NCBI GenBank assembly: GCA_963662175.1
Contig: OY759215.1
Span: forward strand, 12,885,079-12,949,078
Source of the DNA: Aradus depressus
Lineage: Eukaryota; Arthropoda; Insecta; Hemiptera; Aradidae
Direction of reading: 5' to 3'
DNA: 64,000 bases
The stretch's first letter is position 1, and the number at the start of each line of letters is the position of its first letter. Of the stretch, positions 44,966-55,477 are shown one piece after another. The position numbers and the translations under genes are program-made. Under the pieces are notes generated by a model. The model was given only the letters and a program-made list of their open reading frames with translations. It had not been told where the DNA came from and ran no database searches.

Positions 44966-45705
44966 TCAATCAACTAGTAGGTCACGAGGCCATTGCCGCC
45001 TCAGTCTCCGAACATGAACATTAGGAAGGGTTCTTGTCGCAAGTCTGTGGACTAAAGGATTAGAGTGAAAGGAAAGGGTAGAGTGGAATTTTTATAGCGA
45101 GATTTTATTACATCCCTTACAAAGGGAATCTGCAGGTCATTGTGAAGGATAGCATCAGAGACGTTGTTGAACCTGGGAGGAGCTTAAGTGTCCGGTCCCA
45201 TAATTCATAAATAATAAATGAAAAGCAAATGAAACGAAAAAGACAATATATTTGTATGAAAGAAACATAAATGAAATAATATAAATAATCCTAGAATGTT
45301 CATGAGAAAATGACATAAACTAAAAACTTATAATGCACAAGTGTTCTAGAAATTGGCCAATAATAGACTATAATACATACCGGTGGGGGGCCCCCATGAG
45401 CACACAGTTTCGTCCAAAATCCTCAGCAAATGTTGTGAGGGTCTCGATGTAGAGTGGGGTGGGGTCATTTTTTATATAAATAAAAACACTCATCTCGAGT
45501 TTACATAATGAAAACAAAACAATATACCTATTAAATGTAAATGAAAAGAAAATTATTTGCCGGCGCAAACAGACGTAGAATGGAGCGTTTGTGATTTTAC
45601 GTAAGATACAGGATTGTTGGGTTTAGATTATATAAGAATTCGAAGGTTTAGTTGAGCCCCAGAGTTCAGCTCCATACTCCATGTGCCTTCGGTACAATGT
45701 ACTAT
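44966..45705 (-). pseudogene. Jockey-like RT fragment interrupted by about 370 bp
   Basis: Minus strand: LYRRHMEYGAELWGSTKPSN and QQSCILRKITNAPFYV at 45705-45575; then unrelated DNA; then FNNVSDAILHNDLQIPFVRD (45195-45110) and, after a frameshift, HSNPLVHRLATRTLPNVHVR RLRRQWPRDLLVD and a stop. This is the same motif order as the 8.4 and 16.3 kb fragments. The interrupting segment (about 45200-45570) is AT-rich without recognisable coding. Confidence 0.8.
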
Positions 45706-46122
45706 CGATTTTAATTCATATAAACTTCGTTCTTTGCTGTTTATGAACTTAGTTTATGAATGGGAATTCTAACAATTGTACTGACAAAACAATGCAGAAA
45801 CTTTTTTTTTTCTAAATCTTTGATAATATAACAGACTTAACTTCGTTAGAATAGAAGCAACTTTTACTCGAAACATGTTTTGAATTTCTCTCCTTGTTCC
45901 GAAATGGCTGTCCAATGAAATAGGGTATACTTCTTTTAAAATTCTTCTGTTACATTGATGCAAGTTGACAAATAGACATTTTCTCTAAGATCTCTTTGAA
46001 ATATTTCGGATAAGCACGCTACTCTCGGATTCCAAACCAAGATGGGAATAAACGAGGTCTTCACCCACTCCCTCATCCTGTTTCTCGCTCCGCAAGGCAA
46101 TACTATATTCAAATTTATGTTT
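45706..46122. other. Non-coding stretch, nothing supported
   Basis: The minus frame 45769-45963 lacks any recognisable motif. Confidence 0.35.
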
Positions 46123-46570
46123 TACTTACCTAGCTACACGAAGTATAGGGAAAGTTATGTAAACAGTCAAAAATTCGATGCGGATTTCCAACGGAATTTC
46201 ATATTTTCCGACCCCTAGATTCCAAATATAAAAAAAAATCTCTCTGTCTGTCCATGTATCTGTGAATGTACGCATCAATACGAAATTTTATACGTGAATC
46301 CAGAACCCTCTAACTACGACACCTATTGTTTTTCAGCCGGAAACGGGAAGGGGAGAATTAGGGGGGGGGGGGGGGTGGCTTAACATAAAAACTGCTGTTA
46401 AAATGAATGTATCGACACAAAGTTTCTTATGTGGACACTTATTAATTTTCAGTGGAATTGGCAGAAGGGAAGGGGGGATAGAGATGGGGCTCTACTCAAA
46501 AACCCAAATAACTTCCGATGTAATGAATGTATCGACATAAAATTTCGTATTAGTCAAAACCTAATAAGTA
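46123..46570 (+). repeat. Family A copy, 3'-truncated
   Basis: Left hairpin ACTTACCTAGCTACACGAAG TATAGGGAAAG, TTATGTAAACAGTCAAAAAT, the CTGTCTGTCC block, and two to three modules with TGTATCGACACAAAGTTTC and a G run of about 15. It stops after AATTTCGTATTAG. Confidence 0.8.
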
Positions 46571-47847
46571 CATAACCTGTCAAATGTCAGCAATATCGGT
46601 GAAAGGGTTTTTAGTAAGGAATAAATGAAGAAAAGTTAGTTTGATGAGACTGAATACTGCTTGTGAGAGTTGTGTTCCAAGGCTGACTCAGGTTGCACGC
46701 AATCATACCAAACTCCGATAATTAGCCCGCTGACTGACTCGTAGTCCCTTCAAATTAGCACGGAGGATAGTTTTACCATTTTGTTTTTGGTTTCCATGTG
46801 GTGCTCCCTCTATTTAATACTATTTGAACAAAACTTTCAATCATGGCTACAACCATTAATTTGTAGTTTCTGTTTGTAGTTCGGCTACACTAATCACAGT
46901 ATTAGCATTTCATTTGAAATAGAAGAAGACATTGAAAAATGATGACAACGTCTGTGTCGTTCTCATATAATAAAAACAAATTAAAAATAATCTCTAGAAG
47001 ATGTGCGAAAGATGTATACAAACGATGATATCACGGTTCGTTGTGAAATCATTCACAAACAATCAATTGCTTCTATTTTTAGTTCCACACTGCTCGGTCA
47101 TAATAAAACAATAGTTTACATTTCACAATCAAATTTTTAGTTTAAGTATAATTAAACTTAATCAGATACCATACAAAAAATATTAGTAAATTATAACAAA
47201 ATAATCAACACAAATTTAAATCAACCATTAAAATTTTCATCAGTCTAGTCATCCAGTCGTATACAATAAGTAATACTTAGTAAATATCCTCAATTAAATA
47301 AGCCTTAATTTTTTTTTTTCCAGCAAATCGGTCCAACAGTTTTTCAGCTGAAATTTATTTTTTACTATTTCATTCTCGTTTAGCTGATAGCACTAAATAT
47401 ACTAAAAAAACATTTATTTTCCCTTTTTACGGCTTTCATTGAATACTAAAATATGCAGTTAGTCTTAATAGTCTTTTTATTTTAAGTAAACATTGCACCG
47501 CCATGCGGAGTTTATGGCAGAGATTTTAAAATTGCCTCACGTTTGGTTGTGACACGCACGACGATGAGTATGGTAAACTCTCATACTTCGCCGATGGGCA
47601 GCATTCGTTGGAGTCCAAACTTTAAGAAAGCGTATTTTGGACCCGAATAACATTTGACTGAAAACTGAAGCTTTCTATATCCTTGTCTTGACTGTAATGT
47701 TTGTCTGTGGTGGAGTTGACGTTATATATTATAATTTTTTTAAATTAATTACATTAGATCGCAATTTTCTGGGGGGCACCGAGCATTCTGGAGGGGGGGG
47801 GGGGGCGTGCCCCTCTCCCCCTGCCACCCTTCTAGCTACGCCAACGA
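46571..47847. other. AT-rich stretch, nothing supported
   Basis: No protein-like frame. A G run of 13 and the motif CTAGCTACGCCAACG near 47831-47845 mark a possible transposon end next to the following family A piece. Confidence 0.35.
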
Positions 47848-47978
47848 ATGGGTCAAAGGGAAGGGGAGGATTAGGGGAGGAGGCATAACATAAAAACTCT
47901 TACAACTGTCAATGATAAATAATGAATATATCGACCTAAAATTGTATATTTAAATTCAAATCCCCATAAGGAAGAGAG
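47848..47978 (+). repeat. Family A module fragment
   Basis: GGGTCAAAGGGAAGGGGAGG ATTAGGGGAGG, AACATAAAAACTCTTACAAC, GAATATATCGACCTAAAATT, CAAATCCCCATAAGG: one module only. Confidence 0.7.
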
Positions 47979-48109
47979 TATAGCCGAACTACTAAGAACT
48001 CCAATGTCCAGAAATGGTGCAGTATCTAACCTCAAACGACTACCGTCTGTCTGCGATCGGAAAGCGCGGATGGCTGTCCCATCCTATTTACCCGGCCTTG
48101 CTAACTAGC

Positions 48110-48717
48110 CATGAAAATTTATCATCTTTATGGGGTTTTGAATTAGAAACGAAATATAGTGACGACTTCCTAAACCTTGAGGTCGCCGCAAGACGCTTGG
48201 GTCTTATCATCAATGAAGGTAAGACTAAATATATGGTGACCGAGAAAGCATACTGACAGGAGGGCATGAAAGTATCGTTCCGACCCTTCGCATTCGAACA
48301 GGTGTCTCAGTTCACTCACCTGGGATCACAGATAACATGTGATAATAAGACTTCTGTGGAAACTAAGAAACGGATCACGGCCGCCAATCGCTGCTACTTT
48401 AGGCTACGGAAACAACTGGCTAGCAACCTTGTGTCTCGGCGCACAAAGACGGTCCTGTACAAAACGCTAATACGCCCTGTACCCACCTATGGCTCGGAAA
48501 CATGGACCACAACTAAAGCCGAGAACCGGGACCTCCAGATATTTGAAAGAAAAGTCGGAGAGTGGAAAGACCGAGGCTGCGGTGGTCTGACTGCGTGTCA
48601 AAAGACGGCAGGGTCATCGGGATCCGTAACAGGATGACAGCAGCACAAATCAGGGACACATGGCGATTGATGTTGGAGGAAGCCAAGACTCGCCAGCGGG
48701 TTGTAGAGCTACACTAA
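48110..48717 (+). pseudogene. RTE-like non-LTR RT C-terminal fragment
   Basis: Reads SDDFLNLEVAARRLGLIINE GKTKYM, an in-frame stop, then FEQVSQFTHLGSQITCDNKT, KKRITAANRCYFRLRKQLAS, SRRTKTVLYKTLIRPVPTYG SETWTTTKAENRDLQIFERK, then in a second frame RPRLRWSDCVSKDGRVIGIR NRMTAAQIRDTWRLMLEEAK and stop at 48715-48717. 'YKTLIRPV.TYGSETWT' and 'RPR.RW.D' are RTE-type signatures. It has a stop, a frameshift and an internal deletion after FERKV. The catalytic YADD region is missing. Confidence 0.85.
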
Positions 48718-48721
48718 GTAA

Positions 48722-49306
48722 GTAACGAAATACAGTGGAAATTATGTAATCGGCCAAAAATTCGATAACGAGTTCTCAAAATTCCAAAAATGAAAAAAAT
48801 AATTTCTGTCTGTCTGTGTGTTTGTGTGTTTGTGAACACGATAATTCCGATAGAATGAGTGTATCGACAAAAACTCCTATATTTGAATCCAGAACACTGT
48901 AACGACTACACCCATTGGTTTCCAGCCAAATTGGCTCAAGTGGAGGAGAGGTTTAGGGGAGAGTCTTAACTCAAAAACTCTAACAACTGCCGATGTAATG
49001 AATATATCGACACAAAATTTCATATGTGAATTCAAAACCTCATAAGGGCGACACTTATTAATTTTCAGCGGAATCGGCAAAAAAGAAGGGGAATTAGGGG
49101 AGAGACTTAACCCAGAAACTGTAATAACTGCCGATGTTATGAATTTATCGACAAAAAATTTAATATGAAGGTTTAGGAGCCCCTATGTAAGTCAACTGTT
49201 TAATATTAGCGCATAGTTTCGACTGGTTTTGGACAAGGAGCGAAAAGTTAATTGATTAATTCGTTCTGGGAAAGTACATTGCCGGTGAATCACCGACCAC
49301 TTTTTT
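48722..49306 (+). repeat. Family A, near full-length, abutting the RT fragment
   Basis: Starts TAACGAAATACAGTGGAAAT, TATGTAATCGGCCAAAAATT. The three modules are clearest here: the pair AACTCTAACAACTGCCGATG and AACTGTAATAACTGCCGATG are about 140 bp apart. Right end ATTGCCGGTGAATCACCGAC. It begins five bases after the RT stop codon. Confidence 0.85.
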
Positions 49307-49309
49307 TTT

Positions 49310-49415
49310 TCCATTTTTGGAATCAGGAGATCGGAAAACAAATTCCGTTGAAAACTCCGCAACGAATTTTTGAACGATTACAAAATTTCCCCTATACTTC
49401 GTATCCCTGGGGAGG
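49310..49415 (-). repeat. Family A left end in inverted orientation
   Basis: Reverse complement reads CTCCCCAGGGATACGAAGTA TAGGGGAAAT, TTTGTAATCGTTCAAAAATT, GTTGCGGAGTTTTCAACGGA, CTCCTGATTCCAAAAATGG. Together with the preceding copy it forms an inverted pair. Other copies lack this second inverted end, so it is a separate fragment and not a normal terminal inverted repeat. Confidence 0.75.
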
Positions 49416-49565
49416 TATAACGCTTTCTTGAAATGAGTACTTCATTCACAAGACTTAAATATTCGTAATTGACCCCTTGAAAAGGTATACAGTACACTTC
49501 ACATGCTTCAAGACTATTCACAAACGAAATGAGATTCAAAGTAAAAAAAAAAAAATCCTTTTTAC

Positions 49566-49856
49566 ATGGCGGATAATTTTGAGTCAGTTGTCTGCCTTAA
49601 TGATGATGTTTATGGAGGGTTGAAGAGAGGAAGACAGGATGGGAGCGGGGGTGAGGGTGATATTATGATGTTCCACCCCCGGAGCCCGGGGGCCGTTCAC
49701 ATAGCATCAATGCAGCCCGCTCAACAAAACTGCATTTCCACCTCATCTTCTTCAACATATGAGTTGGCAAATTGTGTATTATCCTTCCACAAGGCTCCCA
49801 TCTCATATAACATTTTGGAAAAAAGTAAACGAAAAAACAAGAAGATAAAGAAGTAA
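49566..49856 (+). CDS. Hypothetical 96-codon open frame starting with ATG
   Basis: ATG in good context (TTACATGGCG). Reads MADNFESVVCLNDDVYGGLK, RGRQDGSGGEGDIMMFHPRS, PGAVHIASMQPAQQNCISTS and a Lys-rich end. GC-richer than its surroundings. Unrecognised; may be a first coding exon that should be cut before the A/T-rich end (after about 49790). The opposite strand is also open, and family A repeats lie on both sides, so it may be chance. Confidence 0.3.
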   Translation: MADNFESVVCLNDDVYGGLKRGRQDGSGGEGDIMMFHPRSPGAVHIASMQPAQQNCISTSSSSTYELANCVLSFHKAPISYNILEKSKRKNKKIKK

Positions 49857-50017
49857 AATTTACATTAAGGATAAAAAAAAAAAAAAAAACTCCCTTGTAA
49901 AAATTCTCGTGGGAGGGTTGTAGGGTTGAGCAGAGCAAACATGCATTGGGGCAACATATTTCAGTATTCAAAAGAAGACGAGATATTGGAGCCATATTGC
50001 TGAAGATCACAGCGTCG

Positions 50018-50300
50018 TCGGTGAATCATCAGCAATGTATATCGAGCACAAATCAATCAATTAACTTTTCGCTCCCCCACCGTTTGCGCTAATATTCAAC
50101 AGTTGACTTACATAGGGACTCTTAAATCTACATACTAAATTTTGTGTCGATTAATTTATTACATTGGTAGTTATTAGGGATTTTGAATTGAGCCCATCTC
50201 CTGAACCCGTCCTTCTCTTCAGCTCATATTGCGGAAAATTGATAGGTGCCATCTTTATGAATGTCCAAAAATGTCTGTCTGTCGAATCAATAACTCCTAT
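50018..50300 (-). repeat. Family A copy
   Basis: GTCGGTGAATCATCAGCAAT, CAATCAATTAACTTTTCGCT, ATATTCAACAGTTGACTTAC, CATTGGTAGTTATTAGGGA, GCGGAAAATTGATAGGTGCC and a TGTCTGTCTGTCG end. Open frames 50151-50381 on both strands are by-products. Confidence 0.8.
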
Positions 50301-50860
50301 CAACCAAAATGTATGTATATTCAAATTTTGCGTTTTTAGTATGTCATAAATATATCTATTTTCTATTCGAAAGATATTCAAATAGATTTGAATTATTACG
50401 AAATTACTTTCTTTTTTCGTGACTACAAAATGTGCTTAAAATGATGAAACTAGTGTCTAATATTTCATCCAATTGCAGGTCAGTCAGATTTTCTTCTTGT
50501 AATAGGTCTCAAATTTAAATAGTAATTGATTGTCAGAAGATTTTTGGCAAGTTTTTTTGTTTTCCGACATTTAATTTAACTCAAAATCCATTTTAGACTG
50601 AAAAAATTAGAAATATTTGAACTGGACAAACGAATGTATTCTAATTAATTTAGGTTCATATTGACGAATAACTGAAATGCCAGAAGAGTAGAGCGAATAA
50701 TTGGAATGGTAACAGGATTGATCTCTGGAATATGCAGGCTACTGAGTAGAGTTAGAAATCCTGGACGAACTGACAGCAAATTATACGCTGAAATTGTACT
50801 ATGTTTCATTACATCTAGAGTTCATATCCGCCTGCATTGTTATTTATTCTTACCGTTTTT
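50301..50860. other. AT-rich stretch, nothing supported
   Basis: No repeat or protein-like frame recognised. Confidence 0.35.
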
Positions 50861-50972
50861 ACTTCCCCAGCCATACGATGTATAGAGGAAGTTATGTAAT
50901 CGGCCAGAATTACGTTACAGAGTTTACAACGGAATTCCATGTATTACGATCTCCTAATTCCAAAAATGATAT
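50861..50972 (+). repeat. Family A left end with perfect hairpin
   Basis: ACTTCCCCAGCCATACGATG TATAGAGGAAGT forms a hairpin (ACTTCC/GGAAGT and ATAC/GTAT). Then TATGTAATCGGCCAGAATTA, AGTTTACAACGGAATTCCAT, ATCTCCTAATTCCAAAAATG. Only the left about 110 bp are present. Confidence 0.75.
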
Positions 50973-51129
50973 AATAATATTTAAAAAGAAAAGAGACTAA
51001 GTAAGGTATACTTAATGAAAACTGACATAATTGCAGAGATATTGTGAAATAATTCAAATGGACTTGAAAAATAAAACAAAACTGGTTTATTTAATATATT
51101 GTCTAATTTCACTAACTATATATACATGG

Positions 51130-51170
51130 GAGTACTTTCGGTATTTCTACCATCCTCAGCCAAAAGCATA
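51130..51170 (-). ncRNA. Predicted type I hammerhead ribozyme, left arm of H1
   Basis: Mirror of the right-arm motif: CTGAGGA is read on the minus strand at 51159-51153 and cleavage is expected after C17 (complement of 51130). All conserved core bases (CUGANGA, GAAA, UH) are present. Activity is inferred, not shown. Confidence 0.6.
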
Positions 51171-51191
51171 AGAGATAAGACTGATCAGTCT

Positions 51192-51240
51192 TATGCTTTT
51201 GGCTGAGGATGGTAGAAATACCGAAAGTACTCCCATGTAT
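51192..51240 (+). ncRNA. Predicted type I hammerhead ribozyme, right arm of H1
   Basis: Core CTGAGGA, stem II with a GAAA tetraloop, GAAA, three-base-pair stem III without loop (AGT/ACT) and cleavage expected between 51232 and 51233. Loop-less palindromic stem III is known in Penelope-like hammerheads, which cleave best as dimers. The long arms of the hairpin would compete with ribozyme folding. Confidence 0.65.
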
Positions 51241-51316
51241 ATATAGTTAGTGAAATTAGACAATATATTAAATAAACCAGTTTTATTTTATTTTTCAAGT
51301 CCATAAGGTATACTTA

Positions 51317-52230
51317 GCTGTAGAAATTAGTTTGTAAGATTTTTATTGTAATTTGATTTTTTATTTCATAGTGATATTTTGATTTTATTTATAATGTAGA
51401 TTTAGATAAATAAACCCAATATTTGTTCTCTTATATATACTCTGTGAACCCAGTAAGATAATTTATATCTTTGGATTAGATTGAACATCTCTTGGAACTT
51501 TCGATATTTTTTAGGGCCCTTTTCGGAAATTACTGTAGAAATCAAAGTTTAGTGGAAGACCAGCTATAATTTCTACAGGAAATGTGTTAATATTTATTAT
51601 TCATTCTTTTTGTTTTAATTATTATTTATTTATTTCATATTATCACACTCCATAATGGATCTGCGTTTTCCAAGATGAGCCTATTGGGCAAGTGTGGCTC
51701 GGGACGTCCAAACAGCCCGACGAGAAAGTGGAATTATCTGGGACTGAGCGAGCGATCCTGAGTGTTTCTCTCCAAGGATGTATCTATCTGCCATGTTGAC
51801 GAGACTCATTGCCAGGAAGTTGAACTGCCGACCCTAGAAGCTAAGGTCAAAGCCAACTTTAACCGAGGCCTCCTATATCTGTAAATCCTGTTGAAAGTTG
51901 GAGGGTCGCAAGTCCGGTCTATCCTTTTATACTGACTTCGTTACTAACTTGCTCACTAATTAGATCTCGTCAGTATGGCTCCTGCCAGTGGATTAGCATC
52001 CTTCCAAATAAAAGCTCTGTCTTTCCAACTCAGTTGATTATTTTACATTTTAAAATGAAACTAAAGGCAATGTAGAATGTAATATCATGTGCGAACATTT
52101 AATTCAAGCCAACCAAGAATTTTTTTGGATTGAAACTTCTTTATGCGTAGTGGGCACTAAGCTGGTAAATAAGTTACGAAATTATGCGGCGCGCTGAACA
52201 CCTCCCAGACCCAGTGTTTTAGTTCGTCCC
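51317..52230. other. Non-coding stretch, nothing supported
   Basis: No repeat family or protein-like frame recognised. Confidence 0.35.
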
Positions 52231-52500
52231 CCAAAAAAGTTGTTTAAAGTGTCCTTTTTTGAAAACAAAGTGTATAATCTGTGAGGGCATCGATTAAAGA
52301 GACCTTACATTCCAAATTTGGGAGAAATGGAATGAGTGGTTTGCGCACATGGGTGAATGAAAGCATTTCATTTGTTTGAAAACTGAGAGTGGCAGTTGGG
52401 ACCATTGGGCGGGGTAGAAGGGGAGCACTCCCCCCCCCCCCCCCCCCCCACCCCCACACCCCGGTGTTGCATCATTTTCGGAGGAACAACATTTTCAAAC
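52231..52500. other. Possible old dispersed repeat with 20-base C run
   Basis: GGGGCGGGGTAGAAGGGGAG next to a C run at 52430-52449. Minus frames through it give poly-Gly and are rejected. No second copy found in the window. Confidence 0.3.
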
Positions 52501-53805
52501 TGATAATGAATCACGAAGGTGAGTGTACGCCGTCTTAGCGTTGCTGGCGTTATAAACAGCGTCTCTTTTTCTTTCTCTCGCGTTCTAAAACCTACATTTC
52601 TTATTCCTCTTACCATAGGCCCTATTGTTTCTACTTTGGAATCAAATGTAGTGATTTCTGATGTTCCTAACAACGAAAATAATGTTGATTTAACAAATGA
52701 ATAAAAATAAAATAAGCCAATAAATAAAACTGTTTGCACCTAAAATGTTGAGTTAATTGAGAAATCTTATACAACATAAAAATAATATTTATGAATCAAA
52801 AAACAAAAACATTAAAAAATCAATCATCATTACAAAATTGAGTTGCAAGTATTGCTTTCACGCAACAACCACCTTCCAAGAGGACATGCTTATATGTATT
52901 GCGTGGCGTGAGAGAGGAAGGCCACCCAGCGGTAGTTCCTCAGGGTGAAATTTTAAACCAATGAATAAGGGTATTATGATGGTTAAGTTTCAAGAAGAGG
53001 TTTTATGTCTAATCCAGTTCTACTGAGTACACCTAGGCAGCCCTAACACGCTGTTTTATTTCCACATCAAGTCCCTCGTTACACGAATGTGTCCACCTGC
53101 TCCAGGATATCTTCTCCTTTCCTCACATTTATTCTTCTTTGGACACCATCATTCTCTTCCTCTTCTTCATGTTGACTGTCATATCTCTTACTTAAATTTT
53201 CAAATTAAAATTTTTTTTTCTTCTTTATCAAGGCCAAAGCTTACTAAATTTTAACTCTGTTACTTAAATATCGATATGATGAGGGTCATCCGGAGCCTGC
53301 AATGGAACATAAGTGTCGGCTGAACGACCCGGCACAAACATTCCCGATGGAATCCGGAAACACAAAGAGACAATTTTTAGGGATAGATTTTATCGAAGAA
53401 ACCAAGGTATGCTCCCAGAAAACTTTAGTTGGCTAGTGGAGTCTCCTCTCTGTGTTTATTCAAACTCTGAGACACTCAAGTAAAGCATCAAAACGCTGTC
53501 AAAGTACTATGTCCCTTCATCACAGGAACATTACATTCCTGTAATTATCTATAAAAAGGCAGATTCGGAATTCTAAGAGAAAAATATATAATATATTCAA
53601 GAGGAATACTAGTCGACATACTTACTATAAGAAGTAATGTTAATTTATTTTTTTACATTTTATCATACAATTTAATAATAATAAAAAAGTTTCCGCTCAA
53701 AAAAATCAAATAACGGTATTAATCAGCTGAATAATAATCAACAACAATAATCAAAGGTAGGTTATAAGGTGAATAAAACTGAGATTGTCTTCCAGTTCAA
53801 AAATG
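52501..53805. other. Non-coding stretch, nothing supported
   Basis: A 61-codon plus frame at 52519-52704 ends in PNNENNVDLTNE and follows a GTGAGT-like donor sequence. It is not recognised and not called. The rest is AT-rich. Confidence 0.3.
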
Positions 53806-53975
53806 TTTTATTTTACAAACGGTTTAACATATTCTGCATCATCAGGAAAAATAATAATGGGGTGAGTGCGTGGAAACTCTTCAGACCAATTCCCGAAGGA
53901 CAATCGTGTCCCTTTATTTTTCTTCATCCTGATTATGCAGAATATGTAAAACCATTACAAATTTTGTAAAATAAA
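53806..53975. repeat. Small inverted repeat with degenerate hammerhead motif (H3)
   Basis: Left arm GTTTTATTTTACAAACGGTT TAACATATTCTGCATCATCA GG, right arm its imperfect complement. On the minus strand the left arm reads CTGATGA (53845-53839), then TGCAGAATATGTTAAACC: stem II GCA/TGT but TAAA where GAAA is required. The right arm has CTGATTA. Probably a decayed Penelope-like hairpin. Confidence 0.5.
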
Positions 53976-54001
53976 ACAATTTTTGTATAGGAAGACAATC
54001 A

Positions 54002-54122
54002 CTTCAACTACGAGGTCATATCGCCTACTACCAGAGCGCTCTTTCGTCACTCTGGTGGTTCCGAACCCACGACCTTGAGCTCTGAAGACAAACACGCATA
54101 CCACTGAGCTACCGGCGCCCTC
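54002..54122 (-). mobile_element. SINE-1, internally deleted, head and tail only
   Basis: Minus strand: GAGGGCGCCGGTAGCTCAGT GG, box B GGTTCGGAACC, then a direct jump to CCACCAGAGTGACGAAAGAG and GTAGTTGAAG. About 200 bp of body are missing. The deletion end points differ from those of the 10.3 kb copy. Confidence 0.88.
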
Positions 54123-55477
54123 TATATTTATACATACAAAAGTCATATATATAATATATATATATATAAATGACAATATCGTACAAGTGATAACCAAATT
54201 ATGTTCCGACTGGGCTGATGAAACAGTAGAGTAACAATCGGTCCAGTGTAGAGAGAGATTTATAGCAAGGCGACTACCCCGTAGGAGCCAGCCCTAGGAA
54301 TCATATCAGAGGTTTGCTGAGTTAGGAGATAATGGAAAAGTAGGGATTTAAATGAAAGAAGAGTAGGATCATGGCGAGCCTGCATAAGGAAGGAGTTGTG
54401 GTAGGTTGTTGTCCTATGGGAAGGGAGATAAAGATCAGAGGGACGGGATCTAGTGTCTTTCTGGTGGATATGGCATTTAAATTGGAGCATTTGGAAGATA
54501 TAGAAGGGAAGGTATGGTTTGATAGAGGAAGGAGCCTAGGAAATATTATCAATGAGAGGATGAGAATCATATTAGGTCGGTATAGGAACTAGTAATAACT
54601 AATGTGGGAGGAAGCTTTGTGCAATTACGAGAGAGACTTTTTAGAGATGGGAAGTAAAAAGAGACAGCCCATTTTGTTGTGGGGGTGTTAGTCCTGATCC
54701 CTTCTCAGTGTAAATTCCAATTTAGAACTAAATGAAACTACACAGAACTGAAGTGGGTCAGCAAGTTACAGTTGAGATATAATGAAATTCCTTGGTTCAT
54801 TAGGAGTTGCACGTGACTCCAGACATCGCCTCTGATGTTGAGGTATTCTCCTGGATGGTCCACGCTAATAGGCTCTAGAATGTACCAAATCCAGAGAAAG
54901 TTTTTCCAGAGTGTCGTCTAGTGGGTGATCTCCCTTTGTAACCCAAAGCTCCTCTTCACCCGACACTAATTGGTCTTCCCAGAGCCATTTAGCAACCCAG
55001 ATTCCTCCAAGTCTTATTAATTATACAAAGGTTTATCCAAGAGCTCCCGGTCTGGCATCATCAAAGGGTGTGTGATCCTTCACTAATTACAAATATTGTT
55101 CTTATTAAAACAGAGCTACCCCCGCCCCTTGTCTCTCGTGGCATGTTTCATTAGCCACAATGCAACATATTAAATTCCACACTTCAAGACGCACAAGTCT
55201 CATCAATATAGTTCTAGTTTACACCAAATTATCTTCACTATTCTCTATCAGGGCAATATCATTCATAATTATTGACGTATTGTGTGCAGTGGTAGATGCA
55301 CCATGCGGCATAAGGCAATGGGGCCTCGGTTATTTTACACAGACAGCTCTTCGTGAATATAAAAAGATAGGTTTCCATCTTCTCGATCCGATAACTGACC
55401 TTCGGGTGCAGGTAGAGGTGCTTCAGTCGATTTCCCGATAAAGCCTTCATTGTGACCAGAAGGTGTCACTTGTAACA
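54123..55477. other. Non-coding stretch, nothing supported
   Basis: Both strands are open in short overlapping frames at 54260-54592 (for example MASLHKEGVVVGCCPMGREI on plus). Neither has a family, so none is called. Confidence 0.3.

Larger units (their letters stand above)
51015..51303 (-). mobile_element. Hairpin element with a hammerhead ribozyme motif in each arm (H1), 13-bp TSD
   Basis: Arms 51060-51173 and 51189-51302 are reverse complements over 114 bp with about one mismatch and a 15-nt loop. A unique 45-bp tail (51015-51059) sits outside the left arm. Flanked by TAAGGTATACTTA at 51002-51014 and 51304-51316. The right arm on the plus strand has CTGAGGA (51203-51209), stem-loop GGTA-GAAA-TACC (51211-51222), GAAA (51223-51226), stem III palindrome AGTACT (51226-51231) and C17 at 51232. 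The left arm has the same on the minus strand. Stem I pairs TGG with CCA, then TATGC with GTATA across an internal loop. Confidence 0.88.

Noticed and set aside
48722..49415. Family A as a transposon with 100-bp terminal inverted repeats
   Set aside because: Only this copy has the inverted right block; all other copies end at the CGGTGAATCACCG near-palindrome plus T run, so the block is a separate inverted fragment.
52244..52739. Gly-rich proteins on the minus strand
   Set aside because: Poly-Gly comes from a C homopolymer; no other coding signal.
54260..54592. Protein-coding gene on either strand
   Set aside because: Both strands open over the same DNA, no family and no splice signals.
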